Source: Dokdonella_A sp937902695 (GTDB lineage: Bacteria; Pseudomonadota; Gammaproteobacteria; Xanthomonadales; Rhodanobacteraceae). From it: a stretch of 64,000 nucleotides of DNA. Below the pieces are notes generated by a model. It ran no database searches, had not been told where the DNA came from, and saw only the letters and a program-made list of their open reading frames with translations. The DNA lies in the NCBI GenBank assembly GCA_048498135.1, contig JBEHYO010000007.1, forward strand, positions 15,084 through 79,083, given 5' to 3'. Below are positions 8,771 to 20,066 of the stretch, in pieces; position 1 is the first letter of the stretch; every line of letters starts with the position of its first letter. A program made the position numbers and the translations under genes.

Positions 8771-10120
8771 ATGGCCTGGTGGCGACGCCTGCGCGAGCGC
8801 CTCCCCGGCGCGTCGCCTGCGACGCCCGCGGACGGCGCCGCGCACGGCGTGCAGGCCGCACAGAGCGTCCGCGCGCTGCTCGACGACACGCACATTCCGC
8901 CGGCGATCCGCACGAATCTCGCGACCGACTTCGCGCGGCTCGAATCGATGCTCGGCAAGCTCGAGCGCGGCGAGCTGCACATCGCCGTGTTCGGACGCGT
9001 CAGCGTCGGCAAATCGGCGCTCGCGAACGCGCTGCTCGGCCAGGACGTCTTCGGCGTCGGCGTGCTCCACGGCACGACGCGGGACGCCAGCCGGCGCGCG
9101 TGGCGCGACGTCGCCGGCAGCGGCGTGCACCTGATCGACACGCCCGGCATCGACGAGCTCGACGGCGAGGCGCGCGAGAAGCTCGCATACGAGGTCGCGT
9201 CGGTCAGCGATCTCGTCGTGTTCGTCGTCGACGGCGACATGACGCAGCGCGAGCTCGATGCGCTTGCGCTGCTCGCGCGCACCGAGCGGCCGCTGCTGCT
9301 CGCGCTGAACAAGGCCGATCGCTATGGCGAGGACGAGCGCGAGCGGCTGCTCGAGCGCCTGCGCGAGCGCGCGCGCGGGCTCGTGCGCGCGGACGATGTC
9401 GTCGCGGTCAGCGCGCGGCCGACACCGCACAAGCGCATCCGCGTCGCGGCCGACGGCGCCGAGCGCGTCGAGCTCGTCGAGGTGCCACCCGATATCGCGG
9501 CGCTGCGCGACCGGCTTTCGATCATCATCGAGCGCGAAGGCAAGACGCTCGCGGCGCTGAATGCGAGCCTGTTCGCCGGCCGCGTCTCCGACCAGGTCGC
9601 GCAACGCATCGCCGATGCGCGGCGCGAGCTTGCCAGCAAGGTCATCCGCCAGTACTGCATCGCGAAAGGCGTCGCGGTTGCGCTGAATCCGATTCCGGTC
9701 GCCGATCTTCTCGCCGCCGCCGCGCTCGATGCGGCGCTCGTCATGCACCTCGGCCGCGTATACGGCCTGCCGCTGACCCGCAGCGAAGCCGGCGCGTTGA
9801 TCGCAGTGATCTCGGCGCAGCTCGCCGCGCTGATGGGCGCGATCTGGGGCGTGCATCTCGTCGCATCGGCGCTCAAAGGCGTCAGCGCCGGCCTTTCGAC
9901 CGTCGTCACGGCCGGTGCGCAGGGCGCGCTCGCCTGGTACGCGACCGAGCTCGTCGGCCGCGCCGCCGAGAAGTATCTCGTCGCCGGCAAGTCGTGGGGC
10001 GACAAGGGCCCCAAGCGCGTCGTCACCGAGATCGTCGAGAGCCTCGATCGCGATTCGATCCTGCGCGAGGCGCGCGACGAAATCCTTGCGCGGCTCAGGC
10101 GCGGCGCCGCGCGCGCCTGA
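8771..10120 (+). CDS. Era-like GTPase with DUF697-type C-terminus
   Basis: A 449-residue GTPase. An N-terminal basic/amphipathic leader (MAWWRRLRERLPG) precedes the G domain: P-loop 'GRVSVGKS' (75-82), 'GTTRD' for switch I, 'IDTPGID' for G3 and 'LNKADRYG' for G4. The C-terminal part (about 300-420) has hydrophobic segments ('VAVALNPIPVADLLAAAALD', 'AALMGAIWGVHLVASALKG') of the DUF697/YcjF-like type. It differs from the relative at 5280 in lacking N-terminal transmembrane helices and in having a standard DTPG. It starts 19 bases after the second yceI gene and ends 11 bases from the convergent next gene. Confidence 0.85.
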   Translation: MAWWRRLRERLPGASPATPADGAAHGVQAAQSVRALLDDTHIPPAIRTNLATDFARLESMLGKLERGELHIAVFGRVSVGKSALANALLGQDVFGVGVLHGTTRDASRRAWRDVAGSGVHLIDTPGIDELDGEAREKLAYEVASVSDLVVFVVDGDMTQRELDALALLARTERPLLLALNKADRYGEDERERLLERLRERARGLVRADDVVAVSARPTPHKRIRVAADGAERVELVEVPPDIAALRDRLSIIIEREGKTLAALNASLFAGRVSDQVAQRIADARRELASKVIRQYCIAKGVAVALNPIPVADLLAAAALDAALVMHLGRVYGLPLTRSEAGALIAVISAQLAALMGAIWGVHLVASALKGVSAGLSTVVTAGAQGALAWYATELVGRAAEKYLVAGKSWGDKGPKRVVTEIVESLDRDSILREARDEILARLRRGAARA

Positions 10121-10131
10121 GCGTTGCGGCT

Positions 10132-12720
10132 CTACTGATCGAAGCCGTCCGCGAAGATGCGGTCGCCTGCCACGATCTGGATCCCGTTGAGCGCGGTGTG
10201 CGGATCGCCCTGGTTCGAGTGGAACGTCAGCGTGAAGTCGGACGACGGCGCGAACAGGACGACGTAGTTGCCGACGTTGCTCGTGAGATCGGGATCGGCA
10301 AGCACGTAGGTTCCCGCGAACGTCGTGCCCGATGGATCGGCCACTAGCGCGCTCACCGTCGTGCCGCCGCTGGTCAGCGTGAAAAGGCCGGCCTCGTCCT
10401 CGGCGACGTCGCTGTAGACGTAGACGAAATAGCCGCCCGCGCTCGCCGGCAGGTTCGAGACCGCGATCGTGCCGGTCGTGCCGGCGGCATCGAGATAGCC
10501 GTTCATCATGGCGAAATCCGGATCGCCATCGATGCCGAGCGAGCCGACGCTCGATGCGCTCCACGTTGCGCTCGCACCCGTCTGTGCACCCGTTTCGTCG
10601 AAGAGCGACATCGGACCGCCTGCCAAGGCGGCCGCCGCGTTCCAGTTCGGCCGCGCGACGACGCCGGCGAGACCGGGCGTCGCGATCGCTGCACCGGCGC
10701 CGACGAAGTCGATGCCGATCACGCCGGCGCCGGGCGCGGCGTCGGTGACATAGAGGCCGACGCTCGCGTCATGCTCGAGCGAACCGCTCGTCGCGGTGAT
10801 CGTCAGCAGATATTCGCCGAGCGGCGTCGCCGGGTCGGTCGTGACCGTCAGCGTAGCCGTGGCGGGCGGGACGAAATCGTTCGTCGAGAAGGCGGCCGTC
10901 GCGTTCGGCGGCAGGCCCTGCACGTCGAGATGGACGGTGTCCGTGAAGCCGTTGATCGCGGTGGTGTCGATCGCGTACTCGACGCTGCCGCCGGGCGCGG
11001 TGCCGGGATTCGACGGCGGCGTCGTCATCGTGAACCCGGGCGGGTTGAACAGGCCATACACGTTGACGACCGTGTCGCCGAGGCCGTCGATCGGGAACGA
11101 GCCGAGATAGACACGCCCGTTCGCGACCGTCGGCGGGCTGAACTTCGGCCAGTTGCCCGAGCCGTCGCGCGAGGCGTTCTGCTCGGAGTTCCAGAGCTCG
11201 TTCATGAGGTTGTCGGCGTCGAACGCGCGCAGGATGCCCGCGTGCACGCCGCTGTTGCCGTCGCCGGTTCTGACCATCGACGACCACACGATGCCCGAGC
11301 CCGGCGTGCTGCCGTTCGCCGACAGCGTCAGCACGCCGCCCGACGAGCCGCACTGCGAGAGGACGGTGCTCTGCGAAACCGGCGGCGTGTCGAATGTCGC
11401 GCCATTGAAGTGATAGGCGTTGAGGCTGTTGCAGCCGTCGGACCAGACGTACATCCAGGGGCCGACGCCGCCGTCGCGATTCCAGTAGATCGGGCCGCCC
11501 TTGATCTGGTCCTCGGAGCCCGCTGGGCTGCTGTTGTCGAACGACTGCACGATGCCGACGTCTTGCGTCGTGCGGTGACCGAGGTCGCCGACGTGCGTCA
11601 CGTAGAAGATGCCGCCCTTGCCGCCGCTGGCGATCAGGTCCGAGCCGGGCACGAGGATCGGGCCCGAGCCGCCCAGATCGAGATCGACCTGATTGAGAAA
11701 ATTCACATCATCCGGCGTGAACCAGTCGAGCAGCGGCGCATCCGGCGTCGCGCCGAACTTGACGAACGATTCGCCGAAGTTCGTCGTGCCGTCCCAGGTG
11801 CCGTTGCCGGTGGTGTAATAGACGTTGCCGTCGGCGTCGATCGTCGGTGCGCGGCCGGCCATCCAGACACCGGCACCGTTGAAGGACGTGCCGTCGGGCG
11901 CGGCGGACCAGATCATCGTCTGCTGCAGCGTCGCCGCGTCGTACGCCATGACCCAGCCGTGATAGGCGAACTGGTCGCTGTGGCCGGACCATGCGATGAA
12001 GATGCGGCCGTTCGAGAGCGCGAGGCTGGAGCGCTGGTCGGCGATGCGCGCATCGAACGTGATCCTGCCGCCGGAGCTGCCGCTGCCGTTGCCCGGAACG
12101 CTGCCGCCGATCACGACGGGGCTGCCCGGTTTTTCCTCGAACGTCGTCATGTCGAGCGCGTGCAGGCGCTGGATGAACGCGGGGTTGGATCCGTGACACG
12201 CGCCGCTGTCGGATGTTTCGGTGCGCACGACGACGTAGATCGTCTGCGTCGCGAGATCGATGACGGGCGTGCTCTCGATGCCGATGTTGCCGATGATGTT
12301 GTCGTTGAAGCCGAGCGCATCGTCGACGCAGACGACGAACTCGCCGGGCACCTCGCTGGCGAGATCGAGCGAGAAGAGCGGCACGCCGTGGGCCGACCCG
12401 GCGTCGAACGCGTACAGCATGTCGTTCATCGTGGCGACGTACAGCACGTCGTGCGTGCCCTGCCCCGGCACCGCGACGCCGTGCACGTAGAGGGGCTGCG
12501 CGTAGACCGAGCCCGAGACGGGGTACGACCAGAGCTTGCCGAACGAATCGACGTTGACGTTGGACGTGGTGAGCTGCGTCTCGGCGAGATTCGCGCCGAG
12601 CCGCGCGTCGTCGTAGCGCTCGGTGACGACATCGACCGCGGCCAGCGCGGACCCGATCGGCGCAACGACGCCGAGCGCAACACCAAGCAGCGGCGCGAAG
12701 GCGCCTACCGTGCGAACCAT
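10132..12720 (-). CDS. Secreted PQQ-like beta-propeller protein with C-terminal GFD tail
   Basis: An 862-residue exported protein. A signal peptide ends near 'GSALA', followed by repeated propeller blades ('VLYVATMNDMLYAFDAGSA', 'STPVIDLATQTIYVVV', 'GRAPTIDADGNVYYTTGNG', 'GRVYLGSFPIDG') of the PQQ-binding-like type. After the propeller come an Ig-like segment (about 560-650) and a beta-rich domain. The protein ends in 'GDRIFADGFDQ', a tail shared with three other secreted proteins here. Catalytic PQQ-dehydrogenase residues cannot be confirmed, so enzymatic activity is not claimed. AGGGGA lies seven bases before the ATG at 12720. Confidence 0.8.
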   Translation of the reverse strand: MVRTVGAFAPLLGVALGVVAPIGSALAAVDVVTERYDDARLGANLAETQLTTSNVNVDSFGKLWSYPVSGSVYAQPLYVHGVAVPGQGTHDVLYVATMNDMLYAFDAGSAHGVPLFSLDLASEVPGEFVVCVDDALGFNDNIIGNIGIESTPVIDLATQTIYVVVRTETSDSGACHGSNPAFIQRLHALDMTTFEEKPGSPVVIGGSVPGNGSGSSGGRITFDARIADQRSSLALSNGRIFIAWSGHSDQFAYHGWVMAYDAATLQQTMIWSAAPDGTSFNGAGVWMAGRAPTIDADGNVYYTTGNGTWDGTTNFGESFVKFGATPDAPLLDWFTPDDVNFLNQVDLDLGGSGPILVPGSDLIASGGKGGIFYVTHVGDLGHRTTQDVGIVQSFDNSSPAGSEDQIKGGPIYWNRDGGVGPWMYVWSDGCNSLNAYHFNGATFDTPPVSQSTVLSQCGSSGGVLTLSANGSTPGSGIVWSSMVRTGDGNSGVHAGILRAFDADNLMNELWNSEQNASRDGSGNWPKFSPPTVANGRVYLGSFPIDGLGDTVVNVYGLFNPPGFTMTTPPSNPGTAPGGSVEYAIDTTAINGFTDTVHLDVQGLPPNATAAFSTNDFVPPATATLTVTTDPATPLGEYLLTITATSGSLEHDASVGLYVTDAAPGAGVIGIDFVGAGAAIATPGLAGVVARPNWNAAAALAGGPMSLFDETGAQTGASATWSASSVGSLGIDGDPDFAMMNGYLDAAGTTGTIAVSNLPASAGGYFVYVYSDVAEDEAGLFTLTSGGTTVSALVADPSGTTFAGTYVLADPDLTSNVGNYVVLFAPSSDFTLTFHSNQGDPHTALNGIQIVAGDRIFADGFDQ

Positions 12721-12972
12721 TGGTTTTCCCCTTGAGCCAGGCCGCCGATCCTAGCCGAACGGGAGGTGTGCGGTCCGTGCATTTACACGATGTTGCACAC
12801 GTGAAACGGCCGCGCGGCGCCGCGGGACGACACGTTCGCGCGGCGCGACGGCGGTGCCCGTTCGCCGCTGACGGCGGCGCGCAAACCTGCGACTATCGCG
12901 GCGCGGCTGGCGCCGCATGACATCTTCCCTTTGCTCCGGGCCGACGCGCCGGCCCGATCCTGAGGAGTCCGT

Positions 12973-14592
12973 ATGCCCGCCCATTCCGCCATCCGCCGCG
13001 ACGTCGGCGCCTTCGCCCTGATGCTGACCGGCCTCGGCTCGATCATCGGGTCGGGCTGGCTGTTCGGCGCGTGGCACGCGGCGCAGCTCGCGGGCCCGGG
13101 CGCGATCTACGCGTGGATCATTGGCGCGGTCATCATCACGTCGATCGCGCTGACGTATTCGGAGCTCGGCGCGATGTTCCCCGAATCCGGCGGCATGGTC
13201 CGCTACGGCCACTATTCGCACGGCTCGCTGGTCGGCTTCATCGCGGCCTGGTCGAACTGGATCGCGATCGTCTCGGTCGTGCCGGTCGAGGCCGAAGCGT
13301 CGGTGCAGTACATGGCGTCGTGGCCGTGGCCCTGGGCGCAGGCGCTCTTCGTGCACATGCCCGACGGGCACGGCGAGCTGACGCCGCCCGGCCTCGCCAT
13401 CGCGGCGGTGCTGGTCATCGTCTATTTCCTCGTGAACTTCTGGAGCGTCAAGCTCTTCGCGCGCACGAACTCGGCGATCACGGTGTTCAAGCTGGTCGTG
13501 CCCGCGGCGACCGCGATCGCGCTGATCGCGACGCAGTTCAACACCGGCAACTTCTCGATCGGCGCGCATGGCGGCACGCACGCGCTCAGCCTGCCGGCCG
13601 TGCTGACCGCCGTCGCGATCAGCGGCATCGTGTTCAGCTACAACGGATTCCAGAGTCCGGTGAACCTCGCCGGCGAGGCGAAGAACCCGGGACGCAGCGT
13701 GCCGTTCGGCGTGCTCGGCTCGATCGCGCTGGCGACCGTCGTCTATCTCCTGCTGCAGGTCGGGTTCATCGGCGCCGTCGATCCCGCGCTGATCGCCGAG
13801 CACGGCTGGGCCGCGCTGAACTATTCCTCGCCGTTCGCGCAGCTCGCGCTCGCGGTCAATCTCAACTGGCTGGCGCTGCTGCTCTACGCCGATGCGTTCG
13901 TGAGCCCGAGCGGCACCGGCATCACGTACACGGCGACGACCGCGCGCATGATCTACGGCATGGAGCGCAATGGCACGCTGCCGAAAGTCCTCGGCACGGT
14001 GCATCCCGTGTACGGCGTGCCGCGCCCGGCGATGTGGTTCAACCTCGGCGTCGCGTACATCTTCCTGTTCTGCTTCCGCGGCTGGGCGACGCTCGCGGCG
14101 GTGATCTCGGTCGCGACGATCATTTCGTACCTGACCGGTCCGGCCAGCGTCGTCAGCCTGCGCCGCACCGCGCCGGAGCTGCACAGGCCGTTCAGGCTGC
14201 CCGGTCTCCAGGCGATCGCGCTCGTCGCCTTCGTGTTCTCGGCCGAGCTGCTCTACTGGGCGAAGTGGCCCCTGACCGGCGAGATCATCCTGCTCGTCGT
14301 CGTCGCGCTGCCGATCTATTTCTACTACCAGTGGAAGAGCGGCTGGCACGACTTCGCGCGTCAGCTGGCCGGCGCGTGGTGGCTCATCGCCTATCTCCCC
14401 GTGATCGCGCTCGTCTCGTATTGCGGCAGCGCGCAATTCGGCGGCAAGGATTACCTTCCGTTCGGCTGGGACCTCGCCGTCGTCGCCGCGATCGGCATGG
14501 CCTTCTATTTCTGGGGGATCAATTCGGGCTGGCGCACGCCGTCGGTAGAGGCCGCCCATGGCGAGATCCCGCCGCTCGACCCCGAAGCCTGA
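12973..14592 (+). CDS. APC superfamily amino acid permease
   Basis: A 539-residue polytopic membrane protein with 12-14 predicted helices. The first-helix motif 'GLGSIIGSGWLFG' is characteristic of APC transporters. Also visible are 'ESGGMVRYGHYSHGSLVGF' and 'FSYNGFQSPVNLAGEAKNPG', the latter matching the conserved substrate-helix/loop region. These carriers usually exchange or symport amino acids with protons; the substrate cannot be deduced. The sequence GAGGAGT lies five bases before the ATG. It is divergent from the PQQ-propeller gene across a roughly 250-base spacer in which I see no clear regulatory element. Confidence 0.88.
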   Translation: MPAHSAIRRDVGAFALMLTGLGSIIGSGWLFGAWHAAQLAGPGAIYAWIIGAVIITSIALTYSELGAMFPESGGMVRYGHYSHGSLVGFIAAWSNWIAIVSVVPVEAEASVQYMASWPWPWAQALFVHMPDGHGELTPPGLAIAAVLVIVYFLVNFWSVKLFARTNSAITVFKLVVPAATAIALIATQFNTGNFSIGAHGGTHALSLPAVLTAVAISGIVFSYNGFQSPVNLAGEAKNPGRSVPFGVLGSIALATVVYLLLQVGFIGAVDPALIAEHGWAALNYSSPFAQLALAVNLNWLALLLYADAFVSPSGTGITYTATTARMIYGMERNGTLPKVLGTVHPVYGVPRPAMWFNLGVAYIFLFCFRGWATLAAVISVATIISYLTGPASVVSLRRTAPELHRPFRLPGLQAIALVAFVFSAELLYWAKWPLTGEIILLVVVALPIYFYYQWKSGWHDFARQLAGAWWLIAYLPVIALVSYCGSAQFGGKDYLPFGWDLAVVAAIGMAFYFWGINSGWRTPSVEAAHGEIPPLDPEA

Positions 14593-14694
14593 CCGGCGGA
14601 CCCGATCGGCCGACGGCGCGCGCATGCGAACGGATGCGCCGGCCGCCGAATCGCGCGAAAATCGCCTTTCCCTCGCACCCGGAAGGAGCGTGCC

Positions 14695-15132
14695 ATGATC
14701 CACACCGCCTTGATCAAGTCGCAGTCGATCGCGTCGCTTGCCGCTGGTTTCGCGCTGGTCTTCGCCGTCACCGCGGCCGCGCAGGATCTCGGAGCGTTGA
14801 AGAACGTCGCGCCGGGCGGCGGAGTCGATCTCGGCTCGCTGGCCTCGGGCAGCGCCGGCAATGCGGCCGGCGTCCTGCAGTACTGCGTGACGAACAACTT
14901 CCTCGGCGGAGCCGACCTCGCCAACGCCGGCAGCACCAAGGACAAGCTGATCGGCAAGCTCGGCGGCCAGGACAAGGCCGACGCCGATCCGGGCTTCGCG
15001 GCCGGCATGCAGGGCAACGTGATCGGCGGCGACGGCAAGTCGGTCAGCATCGCCGACATGGGCAGCCTCGAGAACAAGCTGACGCAGACCGGCTGCAAGG
15101 CCGTGCTGGATCACGCTTCGTCGCTGCTGTAG
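14695..15132 (+). CDS. DUF2501 family secreted protein (YjjA-like)
   Basis: A 145-residue protein with a signal peptide ending near 'VTAAAQ' and the DUF2501 body. Visible motifs are 'AGVLQYCVTNNFLGG', 'LIGKLGG' and a C-terminal cysteine in 'LTQTGCKAVLDHASSLL'. Two cysteines (one in YCVTNN, one in TGCK) could form a disulfide. The function of the family is unknown. GGAGCG precedes the ATG. The gene is convergent with the glutaredoxin-like gene; a perfect inverted repeat lies between their ends. Confidence 0.85.
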   Translation: MIHTALIKSQSIASLAAGFALVFAVTAAAQDLGALKNVAPGGGVDLGSLASGSAGNAAGVLQYCVTNNFLGGADLANAGSTKDKLIGKLGGQDKADADPGFAAGMQGNVIGGDGKSVSIADMGSLENKLTQTGCKAVLDHASSLL

Positions 15133-15146
15133 ACGCTACTTTCCAC

Positions 15147-15173
15147 ATCGGCGCCGCCTCAGGCGGCGCCGAT
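15147..15173. terminator. Perfect 12-bp inverted repeat between convergent genes
   Basis: ATCGGCGCCGCC (15147-15158) and GGCGGCGCCGAT (15162-15173) are exact complements. The loop is the three bases of the glutaredoxin stop codon. It can fold on both strands between two convergent genes. No U-run follows on either strand, so terminator function is likely but not certain. Confidence 0.55.
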
Positions 15174-15389
15174 GAAGCGCCTGACGTCGTCCGGGCCGAA
15201 CGGCCAACCGAGCTCGCGCCCGCCCGCCGCGTCGCGCAAGACCGGAATGCGCTCGCCGTAGCGCGCTTCGAGCGCGGCATCGTCGTCGATGAAGACGCTG
15301 TCGAAGTCCGGCACGCGCGCGACCGCCAGCACCGCGAGCGCTTCGTCGCAGAGCATGCAGTCGTCGCGCTGGTAAAGAACGAGTCGCAT
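15159..15389 (-). CDS. Small glutaredoxin-like protein (DUF836 type)
   Basis: A 76-residue thioredoxin-fold protein: 'MRLVLYQRDDCMLCDEALAV' carries the CxxC at residues 11-14, and 'GERIPVLRDAAG' holds the expected cis-proline after Ile. Family members are short and proposed to be thiol-disulfide oxidoreductases. The ATG at 15389 is the last sensible start; the frame stays open far upstream but is antisense to the serine dehydratase gene. The stop codon forms the loop of a 12-bp inverted repeat. It is divergent from sdaA, with 61 bases between the starts. Confidence 0.85.
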   Translation of the reverse strand: MRLVLYQRDDCMLCDEALAVLAVARVPDFDSVFIDDDAALEARYGERIPVLRDAAGGRELGWPFGPDDVRRFIGAA

Positions 15390-15450
15390 GCGGCGGCCCG
15401 GTGACGCGGGCGCGTAGAATAGCGTCCTTTGTGCCCCCACCTTCTTCGTC

Positions 15451-16833
<1,383 letters not shown>

Positions 16834-16846
16834 TGTCCTTCCTTTT

Positions 16847-16955
16847 CCCCTCTCCCGCTCGCGGGAGAGGGCTAGGGTGAGGGCACTCCAGGTTCGAGCG
16901 GCCCAGGGTTGCCCCATCCGCCTGCCGGCACCTTCTCCCGCAAGCGGGAGAAGGG
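16847..16955. repeat. REP-like palindrome pair, type 1, copy B
   Basis: The same architecture as 8078-8184: a left hairpin 'CCCTCTCCCGCTCGCGGGAG' extended by AGGG, a spacer with 'TAGGGTGAGGG', and a right hairpin 'CCTTCTCCCGCAAGCGGGAG' extended by AAGG. It begins 13 bases after the sdaA stop and lies between convergent genes. It may act as a bidirectional transcript end. Confidence 0.75.
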
Positions 16956-16974
16956 AACATTTCCGACCGCTTCA

Positions 16975-17663
<689 letters not shown>

Positions 17664-17667
<4 letters not shown>

Positions 17668-18389
17668 GTGGGCGCCTCGCGCGCACGACCGCGCAGGCGG
17701 CGCAGCAGCAGCGCGACGGCCGCGATCAGCAGCAGCGCGAACAGCAGCATCGCCCAGCTCAGCGGCCGCGGATCGGCGATGACCTTGCGCGCGCGATCGG
17801 CGAACAATGCATAGAGCACGATGCCGGGCAGCATGCCGAGCGCGGTTCCGGCGAAATACGCGACGCGCCCGATGCCTGCGATGCCGGCGGCGAGACTGAC
17901 GATGCTGTATGGCGCGATCGGGAGCACGCGCACGATGGCGACCGCGATCAGCCCGTGGCGCGCGACGCGTTCGCGCAGCTGCTCGGCGTGGCGCCCGGCG
18001 AAACGCGAGAAGACGTGCTCGGGAAACGCCGTGCCGATCTGGTGCAGCACGCCCGCGCTCGCCAGCGATCCGGCGAGCGCGATCGCGGCGCCGGCGACGG
18101 GGCCGAACACGACGATCGACGTGGCGATCAGGAGGTTCACCGGAAACACGACGAGCCCGCCGGCGAGGAAGCAGCCGAGCATCGCCAGCATGGCGAGCGG
18201 CGATTCGCGCCAGGCGCTCATGCGATCGATCAACGGCGGGAGATCGCTCCAGGCAAACGTGCGCGCGCCGATGACGAGCGCGACGGCAATCGTCAGCAGC
18301 GTGCAGACGCCTGCCGCGATCGCGAGCCAGCGCAGCGCCCGGCGCCTGCGGGTTTGCACGGCGGGCGCTGCGTCCGTGGTCGCGGTCAT
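17664..18389 (-). CDS. TVP38/TMEM64 (VTT/DedA-like) membrane protein
   Basis: A 241-residue polytopic protein with a cytoplasmic basic N-terminus. The VTT core is visible as 'GGLVVFPVNLLIATSIVVFG', 'AGAAIALAGSLASAGVLHQIG' and the conserved 'RVLPIAPYSIVSLAAGIAGI'. Relatives are linked to lipid translocation across membranes. It starts eight bases after the stop of the upstream phospholipase-D gene and overlaps the downstream EEP gene, so the three form one transcriptional unit. Confidence 0.88.
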
Positions 18390-18397
18390 CGGCTCGC

Positions 18398-20020
18398 CTA
18401 GAGCTGATCTTCGATCGGCAGCACGCGCATCATCTGGACGCGCATGCGCTTCAACGCCGATGTCTCCGGATCGTGGTCGAACGTCACCGGCTTGCCGTCG
18501 TCGACCGCTATCCAGCGCAGCACCGGCTTCGAGCTCGGATCGCCGTCCGGCCGCTCGAGCACGACGTGAAACGCGTTCTCGGGCGCGGTCGCGCTGTCGA
18601 AATACTTCGAGAGCGCCGCGGCGAGCTCGGGGCAGTCGACGATGATGCCCATCTCGGTGTTGAGCTTGCGCGAGCGCGGGTCGAGGTTCATCGAGCCGAC
18701 GAACACCATGCGCTTGTCGACGATCATCGACTTCGCGTGCAGGCTCTCGCCGGACGACGTGCCGTACGAATAGTGCGGCGGCCTGCCGGGCGCGGGACGA
18801 AGCTCGAAGAGATCGATGCCCGCTTCGAGCAGCGGGATGCGGTAGTGCGCGTAGCCGGCGTGCACTTCGGGCTCGTCGGTCGCGGCGAGCGCGTTCGTCA
18901 GCACCTTGATCGTGACGCCGCGCCGGGCCATGTCGGCGAGATATTTCACGCCGTTGTCGCCCGGGATGAAATACGGCGAGATCAGCAGCGCTTCGCTCGT
19001 TGCGCCGTCGAGCATCGGCCGAAGCTGCGAGCCGATCTGCCGCGTGGTGCCGTCGCGGTCGGGATCGGCCTTGTCCGGATCGTCGGCGACGAGCCTGGCC
19101 GGTCCCCAGTACCAGTAGCCCTTGCGATCGGCGCTCGGTCCGTCCGGGAGCGTTTCGGACAATGCCTGCGCGTAGTCGGAATCGGCGAACGCGCGCGCAT
19201 CGTGCGCGAGCGCGACGCGAACGTGCGCGAGATCCGCGGCGTCCGCACGGATCGACGTGTACGCGGTCACCGGGTAGGACATGTCCGAGTTCCAGTATCT
19301 GTCGAACATCGCCGATATCTTCGGCACGACCGGGCCGATCGCCAGCACGTCGAGATCGCGGAAATGGACCTGGTCCCCGGCATCGAAGTAGGCATCGCCG
19401 ATATTGCGCCCGCCGATGACCGCCTGCATGCCGTCGACGATGAACGACTTGTTGTGCATGCGGCGGTTGAGCCGCTTTCCGTCGACGACGAACTGGCCGA
19501 TCTTCGAGAAGATCGAGCGGTTGCGGATGCGGAACGGGTTGAACAGCCGCACCTCGATGTTCGGATGCGCATCGAGCGCGTCGAGCACGTTGTCCTGGCC
19601 CTGCCCCGCGATGTCGAGATCGTCGAGCAGGATGCGCACGCGGACGCCGCGGTCGGCCGCGGCGAGGATGCGCTGCGCGACGAGGCGTCCGGTCGCGTCG
19701 TTGTCGAAGATGTAGTACTGCAGGTCGAGCGAGTGCTCGGCGTGATCGATCAGCACGATGCGGCTCATCAGCGCATTCGTATTGCTGATCAGCGCGCGAA
19801 AGCCGGATGCCCCGCCGTGCGCGTTCGTTTCCGAGGCCACGTAGCGCGTCGACGGCGTGTCGGCGACGGGCGCCAGCGCGGTCGAGGGCTCCCGCGGCAG
19901 GTCGGTGCGCAGCGTCGCGCAGCCGCTTGCGAGCGCGCCGAGGACGGCGAGCATGGCGAGGCGGATCGGAATCTTGCGGGGGTCGAGGCTGCGCATCGGC
20001 GGACTATTTGCCGCCCGCAT
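18398..20020 (-). CDS. Phospholipase D family lipoprotein, cardiolipin synthase C-like
   Basis: A protein of up to 540 residues with a lipoprotein signal ('LAMLAVLGALASGC', lipidated Cys). It has two HKD catalytic motifs: 'HNKSFIVDGMQAVIGGRNIG' and 'HAKSMIVDKRMVFVGSMNLD'. This two-HKD arrangement with 'DLQYYIFDNDATG' is typical of ClsC/YmdC, which joins phosphatidylethanolamine and phosphatidylglycerol into cardiolipin. The start may instead be ATG at 19996, which gives a more standard signal peptide; neither has a strong ribosome site. It leads the operon with the TVP38 and EEP genes. Confidence 0.88.
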   Translation of the reverse strand: MRAANSPPMRSLDPRKIPIRLAMLAVLGALASGCATLRTDLPREPSTALAPVADTPSTRYVASETNAHGGASGFRALISNTNALMSRIVLIDHAEHSLDLQYYIFDNDATGRLVAQRILAAADRGVRVRILLDDLDIAGQGQDNVLDALDAHPNIEVRLFNPFRIRNRSIFSKIGQFVVDGKRLNRRMHNKSFIVDGMQAVIGGRNIGDAYFDAGDQVHFRDLDVLAIGPVVPKISAMFDRYWNSDMSYPVTAYTSIRADAADLAHVRVALAHDARAFADSDYAQALSETLPDGPSADRKGYWYWGPARLVADDPDKADPDRDGTTRQIGSQLRPMLDGATSEALLISPYFIPGDNGVKYLADMARRGVTIKVLTNALAATDEPEVHAGYAHYRIPLLEAGIDLFELRPAPGRPPHYSYGTSSGESLHAKSMIVDKRMVFVGSMNLDPRSRKLNTEMGIIVDCPELAAALSKYFDSATAPENAFHVVLERPDGDPSSKPVLRWIAVDDGKPVTFDHDPETSALKRMRVQMMRVLPIEDQL

Positions 20021-20066
20021 GCTGAACGGCGCGTTGCCGGCGCGCGCGAGGGTCGTTCGCGCGTGC

